This document shows positions 8,364 through 17,603 of a stretch of 64,000 bases of DNA, piece by piece. Within the stretch, counting starts at the first letter, position 1. Each line of letters begins with the position of its first letter. The notes beneath the pieces were generated by a model that had not been told where the DNA came from, made no database searches, and saw only the letters and a program-made list of their open reading frames with translations. The translations under genes and the position numbers were made by a program. The stretch is taken from NCBI RefSeq assembly GCF_025717045.1, contig NZ_JAOVZN010000003.1:452004-516003 (forward strand). The letters run 5' to 3'. The DNA comes from Flavobacterium sp. SH_e. Lineage in GTDB: Bacteria; Bacteroidota; Bacteroidia; Flavobacteriales; Flavobacteriaceae.

Positions 8364-9122
8364 TTGATTCTTGCTATTAAAAATACATTCGCCGAAATTG
8401 GAGAAACCACAATATTCGCCAAAAGGTTTTTTAAAGAGGTTTTTATTCCACCTTACGAAACGAGAGAGTTTCTAAAACAATGCTATGTTATTGGTTATAA
8501 ATCTCTGCCATTAGTTGCAATTACGGGTTTTATTATGGGATTGGTGCTTACGCTTCAATCGCGTCCAACGTTGGTAAAATTTGGTGCAGAATCTTGGCTT
8601 CCGGGAATGGTGGCGCTTTCGCTAATAAGAGAAATTGCTCCAGTAATTACAGCATTGATTTGCGCTGGAAAAATTTCGTCAGGAATTGGAGCCGAATTAG
8701 GTTCTATGAAAGTGACGGAACAGATTGATGCTATGGAAGTTTCAGCTGTAAATCCGTATAACTATTTAGTAGTGACACGAGTTTTAGCCTGTACTTTAAT
8801 GGTACCAATTTTAGTCTTTTTTGCAGATGCTATTGGAATTATTGGCGGATATGTAGGCATCAACATTCATGGAGATGTCAATTTTTACAGGTTTTTAACC
8901 CAGATCATTCAATCCTTAGAATATTTAGACCTGCTTCCAGCAACGCTAAAAACTTTCTTTTTTGGATTTTTTATCGGAATGATTGGCTGTTATAAAGGTT
9001 TTAATGCATCAAACGGAACAGAAAGCGTGGGCCAAGCTGCTAATTCCGCAGTTGTAACGGCATCGTTAAGCATTTTTATTATTGATATGGTCGCTGTTCA
9101 AATAACCGATTTATTCTTTTAA
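8364..9122 (+). CDS. MlaE-type ABC transporter permease
   Basis: The 252-residue inner-membrane protein has five to six hydrophobic segments. It carries the MlaE/YrbE hallmarks FIMGLVLTLQ, LIREIAPVITALICAGKISSGIGAELGSMKVTEQIDAMEV and GCYKGFNASNGTESVG. With the next two genes it forms an Mla-type complex that moves phospholipids between inner and outer membranes. The frame has an in-frame stop at 8349 and no ATG near the start, so TTG at 8364 is used; the next ATG falls inside the first membrane helix. The gene is the first of an operon of six genes on the same strand. Confidence 0.9.
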   Translation: MILAIKNTFAEIGETTIFAKRFFKEVFIPPYETREFLKQCYVIGYKSLPLVAITGFIMGLVLTLQSRPTLVKFGAESWLPGMVALSLIREIAPVITALICAGKISSGIGAELGSMKVTEQIDAMEVSAVNPYNYLVVTRVLACTLMVPILVFFADAIGIIGGYVGINIHGDVNFYRFLTQIIQSLEYLDLLPATLKTFFFGFFIGMIGCYKGFNASNGTESVGQAANSAVVTASLSIFIIDMVAVQITDLFF

Positions 9123-9123
9123 A

Positions 9124-9903
9124 ATGATGAAGGAAAAATTACATAAAGAATCAAAAACAAAAGAGAAAGATCAAACTCCGATTATTGAAATTAAAGATCT
9201 GCACAAGACTTTTGGAAAAGATAATGCCGTATTAAAAGGCGTAAATCTCACTTTGAATAAAGGTGAAGATTTAGTGGTTTTAGGACGTTCAGGATCTGGA
9301 AAATCAGTAACCATAAAATGTATCGTGGGATTGATTGAACCTGACAAAGGTGAAATCAAAGTTTTTGATGAAAACGTTCTTAATATTTCTAAAACAGAAC
9401 TTAATGCCATTCGAGTTCGAATTGGTTTTTTGTTTCAAAGTGGCGCATTGTATGATTCAATGTCGGTTCGAGAAAATCTGGCTTTTACCTTGACCAAACA
9501 CAAACGTGATTTAAGTCGAGATGAAGTTGAAAATGAAGTAATGGAAGCACTGGAAAATGTGGGCCTAGCCGATGCTATTGACAAAATGCCTTCTGAACTT
9601 TCGGGCGGTATGAGAAAAAGAATTGGCTTAGCGCGAACTTTAATCTTAAAACCAGAAATCATTTTATATGACGAACCCACAACGGGTTTGGACACTATAA
9701 CGTCGAGAGAAATCAGCGAATTGATTTTGGATATTAAACACAAACAAAAAACGTCTTCGATTATTATCACGCACGATATGGCTTGCGCTAAAGTAACTTC
9801 TGATAGAATTGTGGTTTTAAAAGATGGCGTAATTCACGCTGAAGGAACATACGAAGAACTAGAAAAAGACGAAGACGAATGGGTTCGCTCATTTTTTGAA
9901 TAA
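9124..9903 (+). CDS. MlaF-type ABC transporter ATP-binding protein
   Basis: The 259-residue ATPase has a Walker A motif GRSGSGKS (54-61), Q-loop GFLFQSGALYDSMSV, signature LSGGMRKR (159-166) and Walker B with D-loop (IILYDEPTTGLD, 179-190). The GGMRKR form and the GALYDSMSVREN segment are typical of Mla/Ttg2 ATPases. The start lies one base after the permease stop, so translation is probably coupled. It powers phospholipid transport by the MlaE permease. The first 18 residues are a charged Lys/Glu extension. Confidence 0.93.
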   Translation: MMKEKLHKESKTKEKDQTPIIEIKDLHKTFGKDNAVLKGVNLTLNKGEDLVVLGRSGSGKSVTIKCIVGLIEPDKGEIKVFDENVLNISKTELNAIRVRIGFLFQSGALYDSMSVRENLAFTLTKHKRDLSRDEVENEVMEALENVGLADAIDKMPSELSGGMRKRIGLARTLILKPEIILYDEPTTGLDTITSREISELILDIKHKQKTSSIIITHDMACAKVTSDRIVVLKDGVIHAEGTYEELEKDEDEWVRSFFE

Positions 9904-9924
9904 AGCAAAATAAATTAAGAAATC

Positions 9925-10752
9925 ATGGAAAAGGAATCTGGATATACTTGGAAATTAGGAATGTTTGTAACGATAGGTTTACTGCTTTTTATAATGGCTG
10001 TCTATTTTATTGGAAAACAGCAAAATCTTTTTGGTTCAACCTTTCATATTAGCTCTCAGTTTAAAACTGTAAGTGGTTTGGAAGTTGGAAATAATGTTCG
10101 TTTTTCTGGAATTAATGTTGGAACAGTAGAACAAATTCAATTAAAAAATGATTCGACTGTAAACGTCATTTTGGTAATGAAAGAAGAGGTTCGAAAATTC
10201 ATTAAAACCGATGCCACTGCAAGTATTGGCTCTGATGGTTTAATGGGTGACAAAGTTTTAACAATTTCTCCAGGTGCCAAATCTCAAAAAGAGATTGAAG
10301 ACAACGGACAGATTGCTTCTGTTGACGGAATTGAAATGCACGATATTATGAAAAGCGTAAAGAAAAGCGTGGATAATATTGGTATAATTTCAGATGAAAT
10401 TGCCATTTTCAGCCATAGCATGAACAACGGAAACGGGGCTCTAGCAAGATTGGTAAGAGATGATAAAATGGCCAACAGCGTTTCGAACACACTTTCTAAT
10501 CTAGAAAGCGGTACAAAAGGTTTTAGCGAAAATATGGAAGCTGCAAAAAGCAATTTCCTCTTTAGAGGTTATTTTAAGAAAAAAGAGAAAAAGGCAGAAG
10601 AGAAAAAAGAAAAACAAGAAGAAGCTAAAAAAGAGAAACAAGAACAACAAGAGAAAGCCGCTAAAGAAAAAGAGGAAAAAGAACAGAAAGAGAAAGAAGA
10701 AAAACAAAAACAGGAAGAAGCTAAAAAAGTCGAAGCCGATAAGAAAAAATAA
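9925..10752 (+). CDS. MCE-domain (MlaD-type) lipid-binding protein
   Basis: The 275-residue protein has one N-terminal membrane anchor (about 11-30) and an MCE domain (about 38-115) with FKTVSGLEVGNNVRFSGINVGTV and SIGSDGLMGDKVL. A helical stalk follows, then a Lys/Glu-rich tail (about 217-275) that is highly charged and low in complexity. MCE proteins form rings that carry phospholipids across the periplasm. The charged tail is not part of the MCE fold and could reach the wall or outer-membrane partners; this is inference. It starts 21 bases after the ATPase gene. Confidence 0.92.
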   Translation: MEKESGYTWKLGMFVTIGLLLFIMAVYFIGKQQNLFGSTFHISSQFKTVSGLEVGNNVRFSGINVGTVEQIQLKNDSTVNVILVMKEEVRKFIKTDATASIGSDGLMGDKVLTISPGAKSQKEIEDNGQIASVDGIEMHDIMKSVKKSVDNIGIISDEIAIFSHSMNNGNGALARLVRDDKMANSVSNTLSNLESGTKGFSENMEAAKSNFLFRGYFKKKEKKAEEKKEKQEEAKKEKQEQQEKAAKEKEEKEQKEKEEKQKQEEAKKVEADKKK

Positions 10753-10861
10753 ATTTTAGATCAATCATAACTTACAGTTCTATATTACAACTTTTAAGTT
10801 CTCGTTTCTAGATTTTTAACTTCTATTTTTAACATTGCTCAAAAGCAAAAACTTATATTAT

Positions 10862-13684
10862 ATGCCTTCTACATTCAAACATACCACCTTAAAAATTTTA
10901 AAAATTACTGGAATTACAATTGCGGTAATTTTGTTTTTGCTATTTATTATTCCGTTACTTTTTCCAGGAAAAATTGCTTCAGAAGTAAAGAAAATTGCAA
11001 ACGAACGTTTAGATACTAAACTCGATTTTACAAAATCTAAACTTTCTTTTTTTACGCATTTTCCGTCATTGACCGTTTCACTTGACGAATTGTCTTTAAC
11101 AGGTTCTAAACCTTTTAGCAATGACACTTTACTGAAAGCAGATCAAGTTGCTTTTGGAATTGATATAAAAAGACTGCTTTTTGATAACGAAGTCAAAATC
11201 AACAAACTCTACGTTTCTGATGCTTTAATCAATATTATGGTTAATGAGCAAGGTCAGGCGAATTATAATATTTATGTTGCCCCAGAAGATCGAAAAGAGG
11301 AAAAAGAAGATCCAAATGCTCCAGAAGAAGGAACAGCAATTCGATTGGAACGCATTGATTTGCAAAACTGCCATGTAAAATATAACGATCGCTCTGCAAA
11401 AATTTTAGTTGATGCGAAAGGTTTCAATTACATCGGAAAAGGAAATCTAAGCGAAGACATATTTGATCTTGCAACCGATGCCAAAATTGATAATCTCGAT
11501 TTCTATTACGACCGAACTGGTTATTTGAGACGAAAAAAAGTTAGTGCCGATTTAATTACCCGAATCAATACGCACGCCCTTACTTTTATTTTGCAAAAAA
11601 ATGAACTTCATATCAATAAATTACCTTTAAAATTTACTGGTTTATTTTCTATTTTAAGAGATGGATATAAAATCAATATTAAAGCCGCTTCAGAAAATAC
11701 AACTGTAAAAGATTTATTGTCTGTAATGCCACCAGAATATTTAACATGGTTGGAAAAAACCGAAATTTCAGGAAGAAGCGATTTATTAGTCACTTTTAAA
11801 GGAGATTATAATGTCCCGAAAAAACAAAAACCAAACTTAGCTTTCAATTTAAAAATAAATGAAGGTTCGGTAAATTATAAAAACGCGCCAGTTCCTTTAA
11901 CCGATTTTAAAATGGATTTGAATGCTATTCTTCCGTCTTTAGACATGGAACAGCTTTTGGTAAATCTTAGAACATTAAAATTTAAAGTTGGCGAAAAAGA
12001 TTATTTCAATGCTTATCTGCACAGTAAAGGTTTAAGCGAAATGAACCTTAATGCAAGTGTAAAAGGCGCTTTGGATCTTGCTGTTGTCGATGCCGCTTTA
12101 GGATTGGAAAATATTGACTTAAAAGGAATTTTAAAGACCAATATTCAGGCAAAAGGAATTTTTAGCACTTCGAAAAAACTGTTTCCAAAAACTATTGGCG
12201 GAATTTCACTTCGAAATGGCTGGCTTAAAACAAAATATTATCCAAATCCAATTACCAATATCACTTTTATAGCCAATATGCTTAATAAAGCTGGAACTTA
12301 TCAGGATTTGATTGTTGCCGTTGCTCCAGCTTCTTTTGTTTTCGAAGGAAATCCTGTTTATGTTAACGCCACTTTATCTGATTTTAGTGATTTAGCTTAT
12401 AATGCAAAAATTAAAGGCGAACTGAATGTGGGCAGAATCTATCAGGTTTTCTCAGAAAAAGGCCTCGATTTAACAGGTTATGCTAAAGCCGATCTTTCGC
12501 TAAAAGGAAAACAAAGTTACGCTACAACAGGCCAATATGATAAACTGGATAATAAAGGAACATTGTTGCTAAAAAACATAAAAGCGACTTCAGAATTGTT
12601 TCCGAAAGCGTTCTTTATCAAACAAGGAAATTTCCGTTTTCAAAATGAGAAAATGTGGTTTGAAAAATTTAATGCCTCTTATGGAAAATCTGATTTTGAC
12701 ATAAATGGTTATCTCTTAAATACCATTAATTATTTCTTAGAATCTAACGGAACTTTGACTGGAAACTTCAACTTAAAATCAAAACTGATCAATGTTGATG
12801 AATTTATGGCACTCGAAAAAGGAGAAAATAAAGACCGTACGCTTGCCGTAGATTATGCCAAGGAAGATCACCCAAAAATGAGTGGTGTAGTGATCATTCC
12901 TAAAAACCTGAATGTCAGTTTAAACGCCAACGCTGACAAAATAGAATACAATGGTTTGGTTCTTAATAAATTAACTGGAAAAACTGGTATAAAAAAAGAA
13001 GGATTTTACTTAGAAAACATTACCTTTAATATAATCGATTGCATTTTAGGTGTAAATGCCTCTTATAGAGACGAATCGCCAACATCTGCACACTTTGATG
13101 CTCACTTTACAGCAAAAGATTTTGATGTTCAAAGAGCTTATAAAGAGATTCCGATGTTTCATGACATGGTTACAGCTGCTGAAAAAGCGTACGGAATCAT
13201 ATCTGTCGACTATAAAGTCAAAGGAGATTTGAATGGAAATATGGGACCAATCTACGAATCTCTTCAAGGCGGCGGAACGATAAATTTACGTGATGTTAAA
13301 ATTAAAGGACTAAAACTTTTTGACGGAATTAGTTCTAAAACAGGACAAAACGGTTTGAATAATCCTGATATGAAAGGAATTGAAATTAAATCGACTATAG
13401 ATAAAAACCTTATTAATGTTGAGCCATTTACCTTTACTGTGGCAGGTTTTAAACCCACAATAAAAGGAACTACAAGCTTTGATGGACTATTGGATCTTAG
13501 AATGCGTTTAGGTCTTCCGCTTTTCGGAATTATCGGTTTCCCGATTGTAATTACAGGAACGCATGAAGCTCCAAAAATTAAAATATTCAGCAAAACAGGA
13601 CAAGAAATTAACCCCGCTGTTTATGACGAAAAGAACAATAAAGTAATTCGAGAAGAAAAAGTAAGCAAATCAAAAACCAAATAA
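10862..13684 (+). CDS. AsmA-family protein, large envelope lipid-transport candidate
   Basis: The protein has about 940 residues from ATG 10862. The longer TTG start at 10835 adds nine residues and is less likely. A single membrane anchor near the N-terminus (ILKITGITIAVILFLLFIIPLLFPG) is followed by AsmA-type beta-rich repeats beginning IASEVKKIANERLDTKLDF. The C-terminal portion has GGGTINLRDVKIKGLKLFDGI, typical of AsmA_2. Proteins of this family form long hydrophobic grooves bridging the envelope, and some move phospholipids to the outer membrane. Its place directly behind the Mla genes, 110 bases downstream, supports that role here. The next gene begins two bases after its stop. Confidence 0.88.
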   Translation: MPSTFKHTTLKILKITGITIAVILFLLFIIPLLFPGKIASEVKKIANERLDTKLDFTKSKLSFFTHFPSLTVSLDELSLTGSKPFSNDTLLKADQVAFGIDIKRLLFDNEVKINKLYVSDALINIMVNEQGQANYNIYVAPEDRKEEKEDPNAPEEGTAIRLERIDLQNCHVKYNDRSAKILVDAKGFNYIGKGNLSEDIFDLATDAKIDNLDFYYDRTGYLRRKKVSADLITRINTHALTFILQKNELHINKLPLKFTGLFSILRDGYKINIKAASENTTVKDLLSVMPPEYLTWLEKTEISGRSDLLVTFKGDYNVPKKQKPNLAFNLKINEGSVNYKNAPVPLTDFKMDLNAILPSLDMEQLLVNLRTLKFKVGEKDYFNAYLHSKGLSEMNLNASVKGALDLAVVDAALGLENIDLKGILKTNIQAKGIFSTSKKLFPKTIGGISLRNGWLKTKYYPNPITNITFIANMLNKAGTYQDLIVAVAPASFVFEGNPVYVNATLSDFSDLAYNAKIKGELNVGRIYQVFSEKGLDLTGYAKADLSLKGKQSYATTGQYDKLDNKGTLLLKNIKATSELFPKAFFIKQGNFRFQNEKMWFEKFNASYGKSDFDINGYLLNTINYFLESNGTLTGNFNLKSKLINVDEFMALEKGENKDRTLAVDYAKEDHPKMSGVVIIPKNLNVSLNANADKIEYNGLVLNKLTGKTGIKKEGFYLENITFNIIDCILGVNASYRDESPTSAHFDAHFTAKDFDVQRAYKEIPMFHDMVTAAEKAYGIISVDYKVKGDLNGNMGPIYESLQGGGTINLRDVKIKGLKLFDGISSKTGQNGLNNPDMKGIEIKSTIDKNLINVEPFTFTVAGFKPTIKGTTSFDGLLDLRMRLGLPLFGIIGFPIVITGTHEAPKIKIFSKTGQEINPAVYDEKNNKVIREEKVSKSKTK

Positions 13685-13686
13685 TA

Positions 13687-14187
13687 ATGAATTCTAAATC
13701 TCAGCAAAGCAGTGCATTCGAAAAGTTTGCTTCAAAAGTTTCAAAAGCCGCCGGAAGCACAACTGCTTTTATTAGCGCGTTTATTATTGTTGTTGCTTGG
13801 GCAATATCTGGTCCTATTTTCGATTATTCTGAAACCTGGCAATTGGTCATTAATACAGGAACTACGATTATTACTTTTTTGATGGTCTTTTTAATTCAAA
13901 AAGCACAAAATAAAGATTCGCTTGCCATTCAGTTAAAATTAAATGAACTCGTTGCATCCAATGATTTATCGAGCAATAGTCTTGTTGATATTGAAAGCAT
14001 GACCGAAGAAGAAATGATTATCATTCAGAAATATTATCACCGATTAAGTGAACTCGCTAAAAAAGACCAAAGCATCAGAACTTCGCATTCTATTGCCGAA
14101 GCACATGAACTTCATAATCGTAAGAAAGAAAAAAATGTAAAACCAAATAAAACCAAACGAACTCCCAAAAACAGCTCTAAAAAATAA
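13687..14187 (+). CDS. Low-affinity iron permease family protein
   Basis: The 166-residue protein begins with FEKFASKVSKAAGSTTAFISAF, then WAISGPIFDYSETWQLVINTGTTIITFLMVFLIQ and NKDSLAIQLKLNEL. These are the conserved blocks of the small low-affinity iron permease family (two membrane helices and a cytosolic helix). Metal transport by the bacterial members is little tested, so the name is by family only. The C-terminus is Lys-rich. The gene starts two bases after the AsmA gene and six bases before the oxidoreductase. Confidence 0.88.
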   Translation: MNSKSQQSSAFEKFASKVSKAAGSTTAFISAFIIVVAWAISGPIFDYSETWQLVINTGTTIITFLMVFLIQKAQNKDSLAIQLKLNELVASNDLSSNSLVDIESMTEEEMIIIQKYYHRLSELAKKDQSIRTSHSIAEAHELHNRKKEKNVKPNKTKRTPKNSSKK

Positions 14188-14193
14188 CCAAAA

Positions 14194-15393
14194 ATGAAAC
14201 TAAGTTCAACCGAAACCTATTGGCCATTAAAAAACGCCATCAAGCAAAGTTACCCTTCATTAGATTCCGATATTAACACTGACATTCTAATTATTGGCGG
14301 TGGTATTACAGGTGCATTAATTGCATATAAATTATTGAATGAAGGAAAGAAAATTGTTCTTGTAGACCGTCGCGACGTTTGTGGCGGAAGTACTTCTGGA
14401 AGCACTGCTTTACTGCAATATGAAATTGATGTTCCTTTACATCAGTTAATTAAACTTCGCGGCGCACGATGTGCTATTGATAGTTACCAAAATGGCAAAA
14501 AAGCCATTTTTGATCTTCGAAATATTATTGACACTATTGGCTGCGATTGTGGTTTCGAATTCAAAAAAAGTATCCTTTTTACTACTGTGAAGAAGGATGT
14601 TCCGTATTTAAAAAATGAATTTAAAACCCGAAAACAGCATGGTTTTGAAATCAGCTGGCTCAGTCGATTTGAACTTCAAAAAATGGGTTTAAATGCAATT
14701 GCAGGTATCGAATCTAAAACTGCAGCCGTTATGGATCCGTTTAAATTAGCAACTGATCTTTTATTTCATTGTCATGAAAAAGGAATGCAGATTTTTGACC
14801 GAACAAACATAGCTTCAATACAGCATCAAAAAGGCAAAATTATTGCTACAACAGATTCAAAACACGTCATAACAGCCGATCATATTATACATTGTACGGG
14901 TTATGAAAGTACAGAAACGATAAAGGAAAAAGTGGTCAATTTAAAAAGCACTTACGTTATTGCTTCTGAAAGTCAGCCAGATCTTCCAGAAAATTTCAAA
15001 AACGCTATTTTTTGGGACACAGCATCGCCTTATCATTATTTTAGAACTACAGAAGATAACCGTATTATAATAGGCGGCGGTGATGAAGATTTTAAAGACA
15101 CCAATAAACGTGATAAACTGCTTCCTAAAAAAGAACAATATCTTTTAAAACAGTTTTTCAAGAGATTTCCCGATTTAAATTTTAAGATCGATTATTCTTG
15201 GGCGGGTACTTTTGGAGAAACCAAAGACGGACTTCCCTACTTCGGAAAACCAAATCCGAGGAAAAATGAGCATTATATTCTTGGCTTCGGAGGAAACGGA
15301 ATCACTTTTAGTGTAATCGGAATGAATTCGATCTTGGATTCACTTAATAATAAAAAGAATACAGATTTAGATTATTATCGATTTGGGCGTTGA
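14194..15393 (+). CDS. FAD-dependent oxidoreductase (DAO family)
   Basis: The 399-residue protein has a Rossmann FAD site at about residues 29-60 (DILIIGGGITGALIAYKLL, ending VLVDRRD). It has the DAO-family C-terminal motif FGKPNPRKNEHYILGFGGNGITFS. The family oxidises amines, amino acids or glycerol phosphates. The substrate cannot be named, but NSGSTALLQYEIDVPL-like text (STSGSTALLQYEIDVPLHQL) is common in the glycine/sarcosine oxidase-like members. There is no signal peptide. It is the last gene of the Mla-AsmA operon, and its relation to lipid transport is unclear. Hairpin repeats follow. Confidence 0.87.
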   Translation: MKLSSTETYWPLKNAIKQSYPSLDSDINTDILIIGGGITGALIAYKLLNEGKKIVLVDRRDVCGGSTSGSTALLQYEIDVPLHQLIKLRGARCAIDSYQNGKKAIFDLRNIIDTIGCDCGFEFKKSILFTTVKKDVPYLKNEFKTRKQHGFEISWLSRFELQKMGLNAIAGIESKTAAVMDPFKLATDLLFHCHEKGMQIFDRTNIASIQHQKGKIIATTDSKHVITADHIIHCTGYESTETIKEKVVNLKSTYVIASESQPDLPENFKNAIFWDTASPYHYFRTTEDNRIIIGGGDEDFKDTNKRDKLLPKKEQYLLKQFFKRFPDLNFKIDYSWAGTFGETKDGLPYFGKPNPRKNEHYILGFGGNGITFSVIGMNSILDSLNNKKNTDLDYYRFGR

Positions 15394-15427
15394 AAAAAGC
15401 GATGCTTTTTTCGAGGGATAAAGAGGC

Positions 15428-15599
15428 AAAGGTTCAAAGTGACAAAGTTAAGACTTGTGTCATTTTGAACCTTTTTTCTTTAAATTTATATATATCATGC
15501 TTTAGAGCTAACGACTTTAAATTAAAAGCTTTGCTTTTTTATTAGAGGCTTCAGAGTACAACCTTTGTCACTTTGTCCCTCTGAACCTCTGTTCCTCTA
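15428..15599. repeat. Cluster of AGGTTCAAAG-type hairpin repeats
   Basis: A hairpin with 17-base arms (15428-15444 and 15458-15474, one mismatch) is followed about 85 bases later by a related inverted copy at 15560-15599 containing CAACCTTTGTCACTTTG. The cluster fills the gap between convergent genes (FAD oxidoreductase and AraC regulator) and shares its core with 4288-4338 and 40451-40490. Confidence 0.65.
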
Positions 15600-16625
15600 T
15601 TACGCAGTAATAGCAAGAGAATTCAAATTAAACTTATATTCTTTTGGGCTGCAGTTGAATTTTTGCTTGAATATTTTAGAGAAATAACTTCTGCTGGTAA
15701 AACCAATGCAATACACTATTTCTGAAATATTTAAATCGGAAGTTCTGATTAAAATTTCGGCTTTTAAAACTCGCATGTGTGTAATATAATCGTTGACTGT
15801 GCGATTATGAATCATTTTAAAACCTTCCTGAAGTTTATTTGGAGAAAGACCTGATTTTTTACTCAATGATTTTATCGAAAATGCTTCTTCTGGACTTGAT
15901 TTTATAAATTCAGAAAGCTCTTTGATTTCTTCCATTTCTCTTAAAGTCAATCCGTTTGATTCATTTGCGAAAGCGTGTAAATCGTCAGAATGTTGTTGAA
16001 TTTCCATTGCAAGGATAATTCTCATAATTCCTTCTTTCAACAAATTACGGACAATTCCCGTTTGTGTAATCGAATTAAGCTGTTCGATTTTTTCTGCAAT
16101 CTGCAAATTATATGAACCAATGTAAAAGAAATCTTGAACTAAATTATTTTCGAAAAAAGTATCTTTTACTTGCTGATTTAAAGAATGATTTTGATTTTTT
16201 GCATCAATTTCGGTTCCTACAGTAATTAAAGTAAGTTTCGTTTTTTTTCCTTTTTCAAAAAACAAAACATTATCCTGATTCTGTTTTGAAGTTACAATTG
16301 CAGTTTGAAAAGTTTTTAGTTTTCGCTCTTCCCCATCTAACCCAAAGCTATGCGAGAGATTTCCCTTCGAACAATAAGCAAAATAAATTGGTGACGATTT
16401 TACATTTAGAATATCTAATCTAACATCAGTTGAAAATGTCATATCAAACTGAACATACGAAATATTATCATTAAAAGAAGCTCCCATAATTGAACCTTCC
16501 GCAAAACTATTTTGTACTTCTAGTGTATATTCGTCTAAGTCAAAAGTCACTTTTCCGCCAAAATTAGTATGAAGTTCATCAAATATACTTTGAGTTTTTT
16601 CCGTATTTATAGTAACTATTTTCAT
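15600..16625 (-). CDS. AraC-family transcriptional regulator
   Basis: The 341-residue protein has a C-terminal double helix-turn-helix (about 240-335). The first helix pair is SIKSLSKKSGLSPNKLQEGFK and the second is LNISEIVYCIGFTSRSYFSKIFKQ, ending with the conserved F.C.PKEYK. The N-terminal part (about 1-200) is beta-rich and may sense a small ligand. It is not in an obvious operon. The divergent gene is the deoxyinosine glycosylase, 193 bases away. Targets are unknown. Confidence 0.9.
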   Translation of the reverse strand: MKIVTINTEKTQSIFDELHTNFGGKVTFDLDEYTLEVQNSFAEGSIMGASFNDNISYVQFDMTFSTDVRLDILNVKSSPIYFAYCSKGNLSHSFGLDGEERKLKTFQTAIVTSKQNQDNVLFFEKGKKTKLTLITVGTEIDAKNQNHSLNQQVKDTFFENNLVQDFFYIGSYNLQIAEKIEQLNSITQTGIVRNLLKEGIMRIILAMEIQQHSDDLHAFANESNGLTLREMEEIKELSEFIKSSPEEAFSIKSLSKKSGLSPNKLQEGFKMIHNRTVNDYITHMRVLKAEILIRTSDLNISEIVYCIGFTSRSYFSKIFKQKFNCSPKEYKFNLNSLAITA

Positions 16626-16818
16626 GGTGACTGGATTTAAATTCTATAATTTGCTAAACAGTTTTTGCAGGAAAGCCATAAAGCTTTTCTTAAAAAACTG
16701 AAAGTCAAAGTTCGCCCAAAGACAGACCAAAAATGTTATATAATTTTCTCGTTTTGTTTTATAATTCCTTATTAATGATTATTTTAACTAAAAGAAAAAA
16801 AATCGAATTAAATTAAAG

Positions 16819-17304
16819 ATGAAAAGTTTCTCCTTTGCTCCTATAAGTTCTCCAAATTCTAAAATTCTGATTTTAGGCACAATGCCTGGAACAAAATCTC
16901 TAGAACTCAATCAATATTACGGTCATAATCAGAATAACTTTTGGAAATTTATGTTCCAGATTTTAGGCGAAGAATTCTCTAATGATTATGAAATCAGAAA
17001 AACTTTATTAATTAAAAATGATATTGCTCTTTGGGATGTCTTACAATTTTGCGAACGTGTTGGAAGTCTCGATAGCGCCATTAAAAATGAAATTGCAAAT
17101 GATTTTGAAGACTTTTTAGAAAAGCATCCCAAAATTGAAAGCATTTTTTTTAACGGACAGAAATCGGCGGCATTTTTTAAAAAATATGTCCATTTAAATA
17201 AAGAATACAAGACCTTTACTCTTCCATCAACAAGTCCGGCCAATGCTGGCAAGGCTTTTCAAGATAAATTAACTGAATGGAACGTCATTAAAAGCTTATT
17301 ATGA
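16819..17304 (+). CDS. DNA-deoxyinosine glycosylase (uracil-DNA glycosylase superfamily)
   Basis: The 161-residue protein matches the hypoxanthine-DNA glycosylase branch (UDG family 6). It has an N-terminal ILGTMPGTKSLELNQYYGHNQNNFW, a middle NDIALWDVLQFCER and a C-terminal LPSTSPANA. These enzymes remove hypoxanthine from deaminated adenine in DNA as the first step of base excision repair. The N in the YYGHNQNNFW block is the family's key residue. It has the usual length. The gene stands alone. Confidence 0.88.
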   Translation: MKSFSFAPISSPNSKILILGTMPGTKSLELNQYYGHNQNNFWKFMFQILGEEFSNDYEIRKTLLIKNDIALWDVLQFCERVGSLDSAIKNEIANDFEDFLEKHPKIESIFFNGQKSAAFFKKYVHLNKEYKTFTLPSTSPANAGKAFQDKLTEWNVIKSLL

Positions 17305-17540
17305 TAGCTTGAATTTTATATAATTAAATTGCCAATATTGGAATCATGTAACTTTTTCCGATTAAAGTATAACAAAACGCAACCACTCTTAAAGTAATTT
17401 TACATCAAAGAAAAATAAGCCATATTGTAGATTGATGAACGAAATGGAAAGGCTTTCTTCTTATTAAAATCGACAAAGCAAACTGTAAAAGGTTTAGTCT
17501 ATAAAGAGAACATTGGTTATGTTAGTTTATTTTTGGGAAA

Positions 17541-17570
17541 AAGCTACTCTATAGAAATATAGAGTAGCTT
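17541..17570. terminator. Perfect 13-bp hairpin in an otherwise empty gap
   Basis: Arms 17541-17553 and 17558-17570 are perfect inverted copies with a GAAA loop, followed by TGTTTTTATA. This fits an intrinsic terminator on the plus strand. It is 230 bases after the glycosylase gene. Upstream, bases 17432-17565 hold a start-less frame (KSTKQTVKGLVYKENIGYVS) that could be the decayed end of a small gene; the rest of 17305-17603 shows nothing. Confidence 0.55.
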
Positions 17571-17603
17571 TGTTTTTATAGGTTACCTTCTAAACAAAAA
17601 AGC

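Noticed and set aside
10501..10707. Reverse frame rich in Phe and Leu
   Set aside because: It is the reverse of the Lys/Glu-rich tail of the MCE protein; the composition follows from that, and no family is seen.
17432..17565. Start-less frame before the 17541 hairpin as a gene
   Set aside because: It has no start codon, no motif and only about 40 codons; kept only as a remark.
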